From JAJDTT01 sp022827025 (GTDB lineage Bacteria > Acidobacteriota > UBA6911 > RPQK01 > JAJDTT01): a stretch of 64,000 nucleotides of DNA. The notes beneath the pieces are model-generated. The model ran no database searches and was not told where the DNA came from. It saw nothing but the letters and a program-made list of their open reading frames with translations. Below are positions 1 to 8,114 of this stretch, piece after piece (the first letter of the stretch is position 1; every line of letters begins with the position of its first letter). Where the stretch lies: contig OZ241897.1 of assembly GCA_965203535.1 (NCBI GenBank), positions 4,588,001-4,652,000 of the forward strand. Reading direction: 5' to 3'. Position numbers and translations under genes: made by a program.

Positions 1-1542
1 AACGTGAGCTAATGGCAACGCAACGAACCGCCTGAAACCGATGTCGCTTTTCGGAATCGCAAGCTGCCGCCCATGCGCTCTACGAAGCCAGTTGTGCAGA
101 AACATCCAAAGCGACTCGAACACCCGCGGATTGAATCCGAGAGGGTGAGCTCCGTGCATTTCGCACTTGAGGAGGTCCGCCAATCGCCGGTAGTAGGCGT
201 TTCCCGACAACTCTTTGTCGGACTGCATGCGAAATGCAGCAAGGACCGAACCTGCGAGGAAGGCCGTGCAGTCAGGGGAGCCGTCGGCACTGCATCGACG
301 CAGTACACGAAGCCGCGCGCTGTGTCGAAGAACACGTCTCTGATAAAGGTTCGCGACCGCTGTCGTGAACTGTTGCTCTGCCTGTTCAGGTGTGAGTGGG
401 CCCAAACCGGCCTCCTCGAATATCCTGGCCAATATGCGGGGGTTGACACACAAAAGAGCTTCCTCTGAAGACGGGCCCGCAAGCAGCAATTGTTCGACAA
501 TAGCGTTGTTCCAGCGGGCATACTCACGGTCAACAGCGGAAACGTCTTGGACAGCCACTACATATTCATGAGCATCCTCTGGTGGTGTTGGCTGACGCCG
601 TGGTGGAACCCTCCGGTCATCGGAGGTCGCCCACGCGTCTTCTTCTGTCGCTCTATGGAGTTCTTCTGCGGCCTGCGGCCGATCCACAAATCCTGAGTCC
701 GATTTCCCTGCACCAACTGAAGCGGTCCTGTGTGGCTCCGACGATGCCTCTCCTCCACATCGGTTTTCGTTCGGCAGACTTGCTGGGTTTGTCGACGAAG
801 TATCAGCACATGCGTCTTCCGCAGTCCGCTCACCAGCGTTTGGGGAGGACATGGCGGTTATTCGCTTGTGTTGAACTTCAAGCGGCGGATGAGGATCGGA
901 GCAAGGAGCTACTTCATCTGTTTGAAGCGTGTCCTCTTGTACAGATCTTTGGTCCACATCACTGTCGCCTGCACCTGCGTCTTTCGGGGGTGCCGAATCG
1001 TGCCTGTTTTTGTCCCCATTAGCAATTCTGCCTTCTGGAACGGTACGCGGCGGCGCTTCATAACCGGTCTCCTCGTTTCTCGGCGGTTCCTCAGCCGATG
1101 GCTCATCGACTCCCATCTTCACCGGACAGCGCGTTAGATCATGTTCCGTGGCCGCGACGACCCCTTCACTGCGGTCTCCTTCGGAGCCAACTCCGCGATC
1201 AGAACCGGCGTCCGCGTTTTGCCGCCGCCGCTTCTGCGGCACCGATGCCGCTGGAGTTCCTTTTTCAACCGGTTCAGAATCCGTTTGTCCTTCTACCTCG
1301 TTCCGACCCTGAATGGCCTTTGACGACTCGTCGACGTCGGATTCCTGACGCGAATCAACCGAACCCGCCTCGGCCGGTTGATGCGTCAACCTTTCTCGGG
1401 TACCGTCCTCGCTTGACGTTAGCGCAGATTGGTGAACGCTTGATTGGTCTTTGTAGGGCGTCAGTGGTGCTGCAGACGCGAGTCCGAACCGCGACAAGAC
1501 GAACCGCAACGCCTTTAATATTTTCGTTGTGATCCGTCTCAT
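1..1542 (-). CDS. Large protein of unknown function coupled to a DNA methyltransferase (3' end outside window)
   Basis: I read one uninterrupted minus-strand frame from an ATG at 1542-1540 to the left edge, at least 514 codons with no stop. The ATG lies one base after the TAA of the methyltransferase gene, so the two are probably translationally coupled. Residues 1 to about 330 are hydrophilic, acidic and rich in E, D, S, P and G, and look disordered. From about residue 330 the protein becomes ordered: EYARWNNAIVEQLLL, then NPRILARIFEEAG, then GNAYYRRLADLL and FESLWMFLHNWL. Patterns of this kind (W-N-x-A-I, then a YYxRLxxLL segment) remind me of large uncharacterised proteins in restriction and defence clusters, but I cannot name the family. 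A role as partner or effector of the methyltransferase is inferred from coupling only. Confidence 0.72.
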   Translation of the reverse strand, partial: MRRITTKILKALRFVLSRFGLASAAPLTPYKDQSSVHQSALTSSEDGTRERLTHQPAEAGSVDSRQESDVDESSKAIQGRNEVEGQTDSEPVEKGTPAASVPQKRRRQNADAGSDRGVGSEGDRSEGVVAATEHDLTRCPVKMGVDEPSAEEPPRNEETGYEAPPRTVPEGRIANGDKNRHDSAPPKDAGAGDSDVDQRSVQEDTLQTDEVAPCSDPHPPLEVQHKRITAMSSPNAGERTAEDACADTSSTNPASLPNENRCGGEASSEPHRTASVGAGKSDSGFVDRPQAAEELHRATEEDAWATSDDRRVPPRRQPTPPEDAHEYVVAVQDVSAVDREYARWNNAIVEQLLLAGPSSEEALLCVNPRILARIFEEAGLGPLTPEQAEQQFTTAVANLYQRRVLRHSARLRVLRRCSADGSPDCTAFLAGSVLAAFRMQSDKELSGNAYYRRLADLLKCEMHGAHPLGFNPRVFESLWMFLHNWLRRAHGRQLAIPKSDIGFRRFVALPLAHV

Positions 1543-1543
1543 G

Positions 1544-3649
1544 TTAGAGTTCCAGCAGGTACTCGGCGATTGCCTTCGACACAAACGGACACACCGCATT
1601 GGCCAGTTGCTGCTGTTTGTGCATTAAACCGCCGGATTTCCCGTCCACTGTGCCAGCAAACCGGAACCAATCCGGGAACGACTGAAGTCGGCTTGCCTCA
1701 CGAAGCGATAGGCCACGATGCTGCTCCGGATGTACGAGCATACTCTTCCGATAATGGCCGATCGTAATAGATGGCTCGTCCCATTCCAAACGTCTATAGA
1801 TGTTGCTGTGGGTCCGCTCCAGTTGAGAGTAGTTTGACATCATTTCCACTATGTCCTGCCAGTTTCCCCCGGCAGGGATTCGTTTGTAACGTTCGATGAC
1901 ATAATCCGCATGGCGTGAGGTAACGTGGTCTAGAATATTTGTCTTAGGTGCGATGTTACGCATCAGCCTCAGAAAACTATTGTCTTTCCTCGCTGCAGGT
2001 TCACAGTAGTCCATCTCCTCCAAACCATGACCGTTGCCGATTGGTGGCAAATCGCCGATCGCGTCACGGACCGTTGTGAACGAACGGCTCCCAAGGGGAC
2101 CGTGAGTGGGGATTGGAAAAGGGCCCCAGTCGCCAAAGTCCTCCACGCAATAGCCGGCGTCTTCACGAATTCCCAACAAGAAAAAGCGGGTTCGGAATTG
2201 TGGCACACCGTACCAAACTGCATCCAACAGCTTTGGAAAAGTCACGTACCCTGCCAACGTCATCCGTTCAACAATATGTCCTGCAACACTCGGCTGGATT
2301 CGGGACGTGCCGTTCTTTGCAGTCCATGCAATACCCTGCACATTCTCGATCAAAAAAACTGAAGGCTTCAATTTTTCCACATATCTCATGAAAACGTTGA
2401 CCATTTGATTCTGCGGATTAGTACTTGACCACGAATTGCGGTTTGCATTAGAGAATCCTTGGCATGGTGGACCACCAACAAGAATATCGACACCCCCGGC
2501 ATCTCTCGCCTTGGATACAATCAGTTCTTGTGTCTTACGGTCGTCAAGGTTGAGCGGTTCAAGGGACTCTGGAACGAATTCACTCCAATTCGATTTTCGC
2601 ATTCCGACTAGACAGTCATGAGTATTTCTGAGGGTTTGAATGTAGATCGGGTGAAGTTCCCCTGCGTATACAAGGCGAAACCGCCTACTGGGATGTTCAG
2701 CCATCAAAAATCCAAGTCCCATTCCCCCTGCACCCGCGAAAAGCTCTATGATGTTCAGCACATTCGCTCTGGCGAACCTCGCACCGCGTGGCCCACTTCC
2801 CGGACGGACGGCGTTCGAATCACTCTTGGAAGACTTGTCCTGAAGCCTAGCGTGAGTAATGTTTGATCGATATCGTAGCATTAGGCCGTTTCCGTTATTC
2901 AAGGCTTCTCTTCCGTGTGACAGGCTTGGAGGCTTGCGCAAATTTCTTTCTTGTCGTCGGACGAAGGGTCTAATCCATCGTACCCAACCAATATATCCGA
3001 CAAGATCTTCAAGTGGAGTAGTGCGTAGAGATGTCAGTCCGATGATTGTTCCTGGATGCAGTCCTGCAATGCCACCTGTTTGAGCCGCAATCAGGCGCCC
3101 CGTCGTGTGACCCGGCAAACGTACTTCCGCTAGATCAGCTACCGAGTATTTGATGGGACGTTTACCTTTGCGCGGAGCAACCTCTACATCCCGCCAGACC
3201 GCACCCGCCAATGCATCTGCCGCTCTTTGCTTGACCCACTTTCCGCGCTGGGCACACACAACTTGGTGACTTGGTCGGATTTCAAGTATAAAGTTTAGTC
3301 CTTCTTCAACTAGAAATTTGATAAATGTGGAACTGCGACCATAGGAGGCTCCTGCAACAATAACTGGGTCCCCTCCTAGTCTATTGCACTGGCTGAGCAA
3401 ACGGAGCGCTACTGCTTGCTTGTATTCCCTTTTTCCGGTCTTCACCTGCCGTCGGGACACCTGGGTCCTACCGTAGACTTTCTTCCATTTGCCTTCGACG
3501 ATCTCGTGCACACGAACGGTGATCTTTGGATCGCCTTGGCCATGCTGGAGTTCCAAAATTGGCCGCTGATATGAACGTGCACTGTCGTCTTCTATCAGCA
3601 AGATGACGGCCAGGTTGGATTGCGTCGGAAGAAGCTTAGCATTCGTCAT
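1544..3649 (-). CDS. C5-cytosine DNA methyltransferase with N-terminal transposase-like domain
   Basis: A 701-residue protein. Residues about 297-701 form a complete C5-cytosine methyltransferase: motif I ELFAGAGGMGLGF (302-314), catalytic GGPPCQGFS with Cys396, motif VI ENV (435-437), motif VIII QFRTRFF (484-490) and a C-terminal QLANAVCP. Residues 1-240 are not part of normal C5 enzymes. GGDPVIVAGASYG, then FLVEEGLNFILEI, RAADALAGAVW and TPLEDLVGYIGWVRW line up with the core of IS701-type DDE transposases, which typically read VVADxxYG and end in RWxIEexF. Here the second Asp is Gly (GASYG) and the Glu after RWI is Arg (RWIRPF), so this domain is probably not catalytic and may bind DNA or a partner. 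A low-complexity linker (240-295) separates the halves. The next gene starts one base downstream. Methylation is well supported; the transposase relationship is my inference. Confidence 0.85.
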   Translation of the reverse strand: MTNAKLLPTQSNLAVILLIEDDSARSYQRPILELQHGQGDPKITVRVHEIVEGKWKKVYGRTQVSRRQVKTGKREYKQAVALRLLSQCNRLGGDPVIVAGASYGRSSTFIKFLVEEGLNFILEIRPSHQVVCAQRGKWVKQRAADALAGAVWRDVEVAPRKGKRPIKYSVADLAEVRLPGHTTGRLIAAQTGGIAGLHPGTIIGLTSLRTTPLEDLVGYIGWVRWIRPFVRRQERNLRKPPSLSHGREALNNGNGLMLRYRSNITHARLQDKSSKSDSNAVRPGSGPRGARFARANVLNIIELFAGAGGMGLGFLMAEHPSRRFRLVYAGELHPIYIQTLRNTHDCLVGMRKSNWSEFVPESLEPLNLDDRKTQELIVSKARDAGGVDILVGGPPCQGFSNANRNSWSSTNPQNQMVNVFMRYVEKLKPSVFLIENVQGIAWTAKNGTSRIQPSVAGHIVERMTLAGYVTFPKLLDAVWYGVPQFRTRFFLLGIREDAGYCVEDFGDWGPFPIPTHGPLGSRSFTTVRDAIGDLPPIGNGHGLEEMDYCEPAARKDNSFLRLMRNIAPKTNILDHVTSRHADYVIERYKRIPAGGNWQDIVEMMSNYSQLERTHSNIYRRLEWDEPSITIGHYRKSMLVHPEQHRGLSLREASRLQSFPDWFRFAGTVDGKSGGLMHKQQQLANAVCPFVSKAIAEYLLEL

Positions 3650-3727
3650 CTAAAGTACCGGTTTGAGAGGATCGAGGACTCAATAGTCCACATGCCCACA
3701 GAACATGACAAATTCCATCCTTCCAAA

Positions 3728-4144
3728 CTATATCTCTGTCGTGGGGGTTTCTCCAGCATTACGGTGCGTCTCCACGTCGATCCGCCGGCGCGTGCGCGAC
3801 AACGTCGAGTGATTCGGCGGCGTCTCCTCCGGGTCCATGTCCAGAAAAGCGCGCAGGCTCATCGAATCCGCCACTCGCCAGGCGATGGCCCGCTCCGAGT
3901 TCAGTCCCTCGAAGTACCCCACCAACAGCATCCGGAAGTATCGTCCGGCCCGCAGACTCGGCCGCCCGATCCCGGCGGCGTAAAACCGGGCGCACAGCCC
4001 TTCCACGAAGGCGTCGAAACCAGCTTTCTCCAGAACCTGATTCAATCGCTCGTAGAAGGGATGCCCCGGACTCCGGGGCAGTTTCTGCGTCGCCACCCAC
4101 ATCCCTCGCTGCCGTCTCGAAGACGGTTTCTTTCCCATCGCCAT
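3728..4144 (-). pseudogene. IS1182-type transposase, 5' remnant
   Basis: The first about 125 residues match the N-terminus of IS1182-family transposases (DUF772-type): LPRSPGHPFYERLNQVL, FYAAGIGRPSLRAGRYFRML, a region on Ser/Glu-rich GYFEGLNSERAIAWR, and HSTLSRTRRRIDVETH. Full-length members are several hundred residues with a DDE core. Here homology stops after IDVETH, near 3768, and 11 unrelated codons lead to a stop. The catalytic part is absent from the window. The remnant lies 78 bases upstream of the methyltransferase start, so the module boundary probably marks an old rearrangement. Confidence 0.8.
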
Positions 4145-4275
4145 AATGCCATTTTATGTCGGAGGTCTGGCGTTGTTTCCCGGACGTTTGCCACGGGCTG
4201 TTACGACCGAGCGACGTGTACGACCCTCAACCGATGCGAGACTCAAGCCCGTGACCGTCGGTGCTGGCTGCCGTA

Positions 4276-5553
4276 TCAATCCACAAGCAGGTCCCATCCG
4301 AAACCCGGCCGATCTGAGGGTCGCATGTAGATTCCCTCGGGGCCGCGGCTGATGTTGTTCTCTTCCTCGAATCGCCGGTAGACCTCGTCAGGGCCACCGG
4401 GCGGGGGCATGAACATCTCGCACCAGGGGCTGTTGGGCGTGGCCATGATGTAGTGGGGACCACCTCCACGCCAGCCACCGTGAAGAATAACGGGAATGTC
4501 GTGGGCCGCAGCCAGGGCTCCGATTCGGCGCAATTCGGTCAGCCCCCCACACCAGTTCATATCCGGCTGCCAGATGTCGGCCCCCTGGCATTCCAGAAGC
4601 AATTGGAAGCCATAGCGCGTGTACTCGTGTTCCCCGGTGGCCATCCGTGTCGAGTTGATCTGAGCATTGAGGCGTCCAAAGCCAGCGTAGTTGTCGGGTG
4701 GCAAGCACTCCTCCATCCAATACACGCGGTAGGGCTCCAGGGCTTCGGCGAATTCGAGCGTGTAACGTTCGGTGAGGGCCATCCAGCAGTCGAGCATGAT
4801 CTCGCCACCGGGTCCCAGGAGCTTGCGCGCCCGCTCTACCAACTCCACGTTCTTCTCCATTCCCCGAAGGCCGTCCGCCGGCCCGTAGGGGACCGCGAGC
4901 TTGAGCTTGGTGTAGCCAAACTCGATGTGCTGTTCCAGATCGTTGCCGGTGCAATAACCCGGAATGCGTGGCTTGGTTTCTCCTCCCAGGAGTTGGTACA
5001 CGGGCGTCTTCAGGGCATTGCCGACGAGGTCCCAAAGGGCGTTGTCCACCGCGCTGATGGCGTGCACCACCAATCCCTTGCGGCCGTAGTAGAGCGTCGA
5101 GCGCCACATGATGTCCCAAAGTCGCTCCAGGTTGAACGGATCTTCGTCGATCAGCAGTCGAGCCAGGTGTTTGTCAATCACAAAACCCGCACCCGGCCCC
5201 CCATAACCAATCCCGCGAACTCCCTTGTCCGTCGTGATTTCTACTGCCGACGGTCCCAGGTCCGGGGCCATGAACAGTGATCGGCGAGCCTTGTATTCAG
5301 GATAGATGGACATCGGATTCGCCACTTCGACGTCACCGGTCGACCAGGAGCCGGGAGCTGGTTCGTAGGTGGGCAGCGGTCGTCTTGGCCTGGGGCGAAC
5401 CATGCGGACACCGGTGATCTTCAGCTTGCTTCGTTCCTCGGAGAACGGCGGCGAAGGAGTAGTTGGCATCACGTCTTCCTTTTTCTGGGCCCAGAGCGCG
5501 GCAGTGCTGATCGAACTCATCAAGCCTGCCTGTAAGAAATTGCGGCGGTCCAT
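4276..5553 (-). CDS. L-rhamnonate dehydratase-like enolase-superfamily protein, Tat-exported
   Basis: A 425-residue mandelate racemase/muconate lactonizing enzyme family protein. It starts with a Tat-type signal (MDRRNFLQAGLMSS), unusual for this normally cytoplasmic superfamily but common in acidobacterial and planctomycete paralogues. Metal and catalytic features are visible: IMLDCWMALT (first metal Asp), WMEECLPP (Glu), and TGEHEYTRYGF (third ligand and neighbouring His), followed by WQPDMNWCGGLTEL and a HGGWRGG segment where the catalytic His is expected. The TGEHEYTRYGF and QPDMNWCGG strings are close to L-rhamnonate dehydratase, which turns L-rhamnonate into 2-keto-3-deoxy-L-rhamnonate. 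Another acid-sugar substrate is possible. The gene stands alone between the transposase remnant and the dipeptidase-like gene. Confidence 0.8.
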   Translation of the reverse strand: MDRRNFLQAGLMSSISTAALWAQKKEDVMPTTPSPPFSEERSKLKITGVRMVRPRPRRPLPTYEPAPGSWSTGDVEVANPMSIYPEYKARRSLFMAPDLGPSAVEITTDKGVRGIGYGGPGAGFVIDKHLARLLIDEDPFNLERLWDIMWRSTLYYGRKGLVVHAISAVDNALWDLVGNALKTPVYQLLGGETKPRIPGYCTGNDLEQHIEFGYTKLKLAVPYGPADGLRGMEKNVELVERARKLLGPGGEIMLDCWMALTERYTLEFAEALEPYRVYWMEECLPPDNYAGFGRLNAQINSTRMATGEHEYTRYGFQLLLECQGADIWQPDMNWCGGLTELRRIGALAAAHDIPVILHGGWRGGGPHYIMATPNSPWCEMFMPPPGGPDEVYRRFEEENNISRGPEGIYMRPSDRPGFGWDLLVD

Positions 5554-5655
5554 CAGGGATGGAAGCGGGAAATTGTCGTTTGCAGTTGGATGTTAAATGG
5601 CGATCGAGTCAGGAGTCAACGCGATCGGCGCAGTTGGGGATCGGGTCCGGCGACA

Positions 5656-5716
5656 GGGGGAGGGAAGCACGGTTCCCCGGCTCCCCACCCTCCGAACCGC
5701 ACGTGCGGTTTGAGGC
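5656..5716 (-). ncRNA. Possible group II intron 3'-domain remnant
   Basis: On the minus strand this stretch reads a perfect hairpin AACCGCACGTGCGGTT followed by CGGAGGGTGGGGAGCC and a second G/C-rich stem. That layout is typical of the terminal RNA domains of some bacterial group II introns. No reverse transcriptase ORF and no intron 5' end are found nearby, so this would be a scar. A REP-like hairpin is an equally good reading. Confidence 0.3.
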
Positions 5717-5968
5717 GTCGGAGCGGATAGGTCCTCAACTCCGCCTCCTTGACGGACCCACAGAATGTTTTGCGGGCTGGACCCGCAGATGCTCATCTTC
5801 AACAGAAAACTGATACACCGGAAGTTTGAAAAAACGCGCTTGCTCCGACGGCGCAAGGTTGATAGCTTGCTGCGTCCCTCGGAGAAACTCGGATCCGAAG
5901 TTGAAATGAGGAGTATTGATTCAATGGAATGACGCGGTTTTCTCAAGACGTCTCTTTCAGCCGTCGCC

Positions 5969-7141
5969 TTGGGTGTTGCGGCCGGGTCCACTTGGGGAGA
6001 ACCTTCAAGTGGAACGGCCGGGCCTATGGATTCGGCCCAACTCCACCGCGATTCCATCGTCATCGACACCTACGGGAAGCTTTATCTGGAAGACTTCCAA
6101 AAAGGCCAGGTCGACGCCATCGTCCACGGAATCGGCGTCGAAGAAATCTTCCGCAGCGATGCCCGCGAAGGAATCATCGATCCTCCCGAGGTGGGCAAGA
6201 ACATCTGCGACAACCTGTTTGAGGGCGCGGACGAGGTCAAGCGGGTCCTGCAGCGCGTCGACGAGATCCTGCAGCAGAGCGTGTACCGGCACCCGGATGC
6301 CGTGGAGCTGGCCCTTCAGTCCTCCGACGTGAAGCGAATCGCCGGAGCCGGCAAGGTCGCCGTGATCCCCATGCTCAACGCGGGCTGGATCGACAACGAC
6401 CTGGCCGTCCTGCGGATGTATCACCGCATGGGAATCCGGGTCTTCGCGTTGACCCATATCGCCGCTTTCGACTGGGTCGACTCCAGCGGGGAACTGAACC
6501 CCAAGACCGGGTTGAGCGACTTCGGCCGGGACGTGGTCCGCGAGTGCAACCGGATGGGGATGCTGGTGGACGTCTCCCACGCCTCGGACCAGGCTTTCTG
6601 GGACACGATCCGCACCAGCTCCAAACCCATCATCGCCACCCATTCCGGTTGCCGCGCCCTGTGCTACGTGCAGCGCAACCTGACGGACGAGATGCTGCGG
6701 GCCCTGGCCGACAACGGCGGCGTGGTGAGCATCTTCACCGTTCCCTCCTACCTGGATACCAAGGCCCTGAACGACATGATGAAATCCCGGTTCCTCCCCG
6801 ACTACACGGAACGGGACCTGCGCCTGGCCCGGCAGTACTCCGACCCCTGGGAGATTGCCGCCGCCATGAGGAACACGCTGGATTCGCATTCCTACACCGA
6901 GGAAATCGACCTGCCTCCCATCGACGCTTTCCTGGACCACATCGACCATGCCGTCCAGGTGGCCGGAATCGACCACGTGGCGGTCTCCTCCGACAACGAA
7001 CCCGTCGAGGACCTGGAAGACCGGTCCCAGTGGCCGAACCTGACCCGGGGCCTGGTGAAGCGGGGATACGGCGACCGGGACATCCGAAAGATCCTGGGAG
7101 AGAACTTCCTCCGGGTCTGGGACCAGGCGGCCGGGGTCTGA
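5969..7141 (+). CDS. Peptidase M19 (membrane dipeptidase)-like protein with altered metal site
   Basis: The 390-residue frame follows the M19 fold: GIRVFALTHIAAFDW, LVDVSHAS, KPIIATHSGCRALC, RNLTDEMLRALADNGGVVS and HVAVSSDNEP match the conserved blocks around the zinc-binding His residues and the terminal Asp. The N-terminal H-x-D block is missing (VIDTYGKLY), and the usual bridging Glu is Asn in VIPMLNAGW, so one metal site looks lost. The listed start is a TTG. Codons upstream in the same frame (5933-5968) spell RGFLKTSLSAVALGVAAG, a convincing Tat-type signal, but a TGA at 5930 precedes them, and the nearest ATG (5929) is in another frame. A one- or two-base frameshift or sequencing error at the start is likely. 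Confidence 0.78.
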   Translation: MGVAAGSTWGEPSSGTAGPMDSAQLHRDSIVIDTYGKLYLEDFQKGQVDAIVHGIGVEEIFRSDAREGIIDPPEVGKNICDNLFEGADEVKRVLQRVDEILQQSVYRHPDAVELALQSSDVKRIAGAGKVAVIPMLNAGWIDNDLAVLRMYHRMGIRVFALTHIAAFDWVDSSGELNPKTGLSDFGRDVVRECNRMGMLVDVSHASDQAFWDTIRTSSKPIIATHSGCRALCYVQRNLTDEMLRALADNGGVVSIFTVPSYLDTKALNDMMKSRFLPDYTERDLRLARQYSDPWEIAAAMRNTLDSHSYTEEIDLPPIDAFLDHIDHAVQVAGIDHVAVSSDNEPVEDLEDRSQWPNLTRGLVKRGYGDRDIRKILGENFLRVWDQAAGV

Positions 7142-7346
7142 TTTCCGCTTCTCTCCGGAACCTGCTTCGGCTAGCATACGTCGGCGACGCGGACGAAGCG
7201 TCGCGCAGCCAGGCCGGATGATTCCGGCACGGCGGCAGGCTGAGCATGAGAGGTTCGGGATGAAGCCATCGGATCCAAGTGAAATGGCGCATTAGCTCCG
7301 GAACTGTCTCGTCATCCAAATCAAGAATCACCTGCGGAGGAGACCG

Positions 7347-7940
7347 ATGGTTGAACTGAACTCGGGTTGGAAGCGGAATTTTGACGTCTACGACAGGATC
7401 AGCCGGCTGGGAATCGATCTGGGGAAGAAGGAAGACACGCTGCCGCCTCCAGGCGCGCAGAATCTGGCCCAAGCCACCTTCACCCCCTCGGGCCTGGTTT
7501 TTCTCTCCGGCACGACCGCCGGCATGGGAGCGGTCACCGACGACGATGCGGAGATCGAGAAGGGGGCCGCGGCCGCTCGCGAGGCGGGTATCGCACACAT
7601 CCGCGTTCTGCACTGGGGACTCCACCCTCTGGGGTCGCTGAACGATGTCTGGTACTGCGTCAAAGGTTTCGGCATGGTCAACTCGGCCGGCGGCGGGGTC
7701 CTGACCCTCTCCCACCTGGTCGTCAACGGATACTCCAAGGTCTTTCATGACGTCTTCGGCGGACCCCTCTCCGAGTTTGCGGAGGATGGCCGGGATCAGT
7801 CTCTTTCGGGTTGGCACTCACGCAGCGCCGTCGGGGGGTTCGATCTCCCCGCGGGAGTCCGGGCCGAACCCGAGATGATCGTCCAGATCGATCCCGACTT
7901 GGCTTTGAGAATCATCCGGGAGCATGGCCCTCATGCCTAG
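7347..7940 (+). CDS. RidA/YjgF-family protein
   Basis: A 197-residue protein preceded by a strong GGAGGA ribosome-binding site six bases before the ATG. The core resembles RidA (enamine/imine deaminase) proteins: LVFLSGTTAGMGAV at the start of the fold, LNDVWYCVKGFGMVN, then VNGYSKVFHDVFG, HSRSAVGGFDLPAGV and EPEMIVQI at the end. It is longer than the usual about 130 residues because of an N-terminal extension of about 40 residues. It follows the dipeptidase-like gene on the same strand after 205 bases, so a shared peptide or amino-acid catabolic role is plausible but unproven. Confidence 0.72.
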   Translation: MVELNSGWKRNFDVYDRISRLGIDLGKKEDTLPPPGAQNLAQATFTPSGLVFLSGTTAGMGAVTDDDAEIEKGAAAAREAGIAHIRVLHWGLHPLGSLNDVWYCVKGFGMVNSAGGGVLTLSHLVVNGYSKVFHDVFGGPLSEFAEDGRDQSLSGWHSRSAVGGFDLPAGVRAEPEMIVQIDPDLALRIIREHGPHA

Positions 7941-8114
7941 TGTCCAAGGGAAGGGAGACGGGATCGGGACCGCAAGTCGAGAGAACCGGACCCACGGCCG
8001 GACATTGCGCGGGTCGGTTGACCGGCCTGTTTGTCGGCGTCGCCCTCCTTATTTCATGGCGTCTGAGTTAATCTTCTCGCACAGGATCCCGCGTTCAACA
8101 CTTGGAGGCATCTG

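Noticed and set aside
9..1532. Several short ORFs on both strands
   Set aside because: They overlap the single long minus-strand frame from 1542, which has coherent protein character and is coupled to the methyltransferase, so they are shadows.
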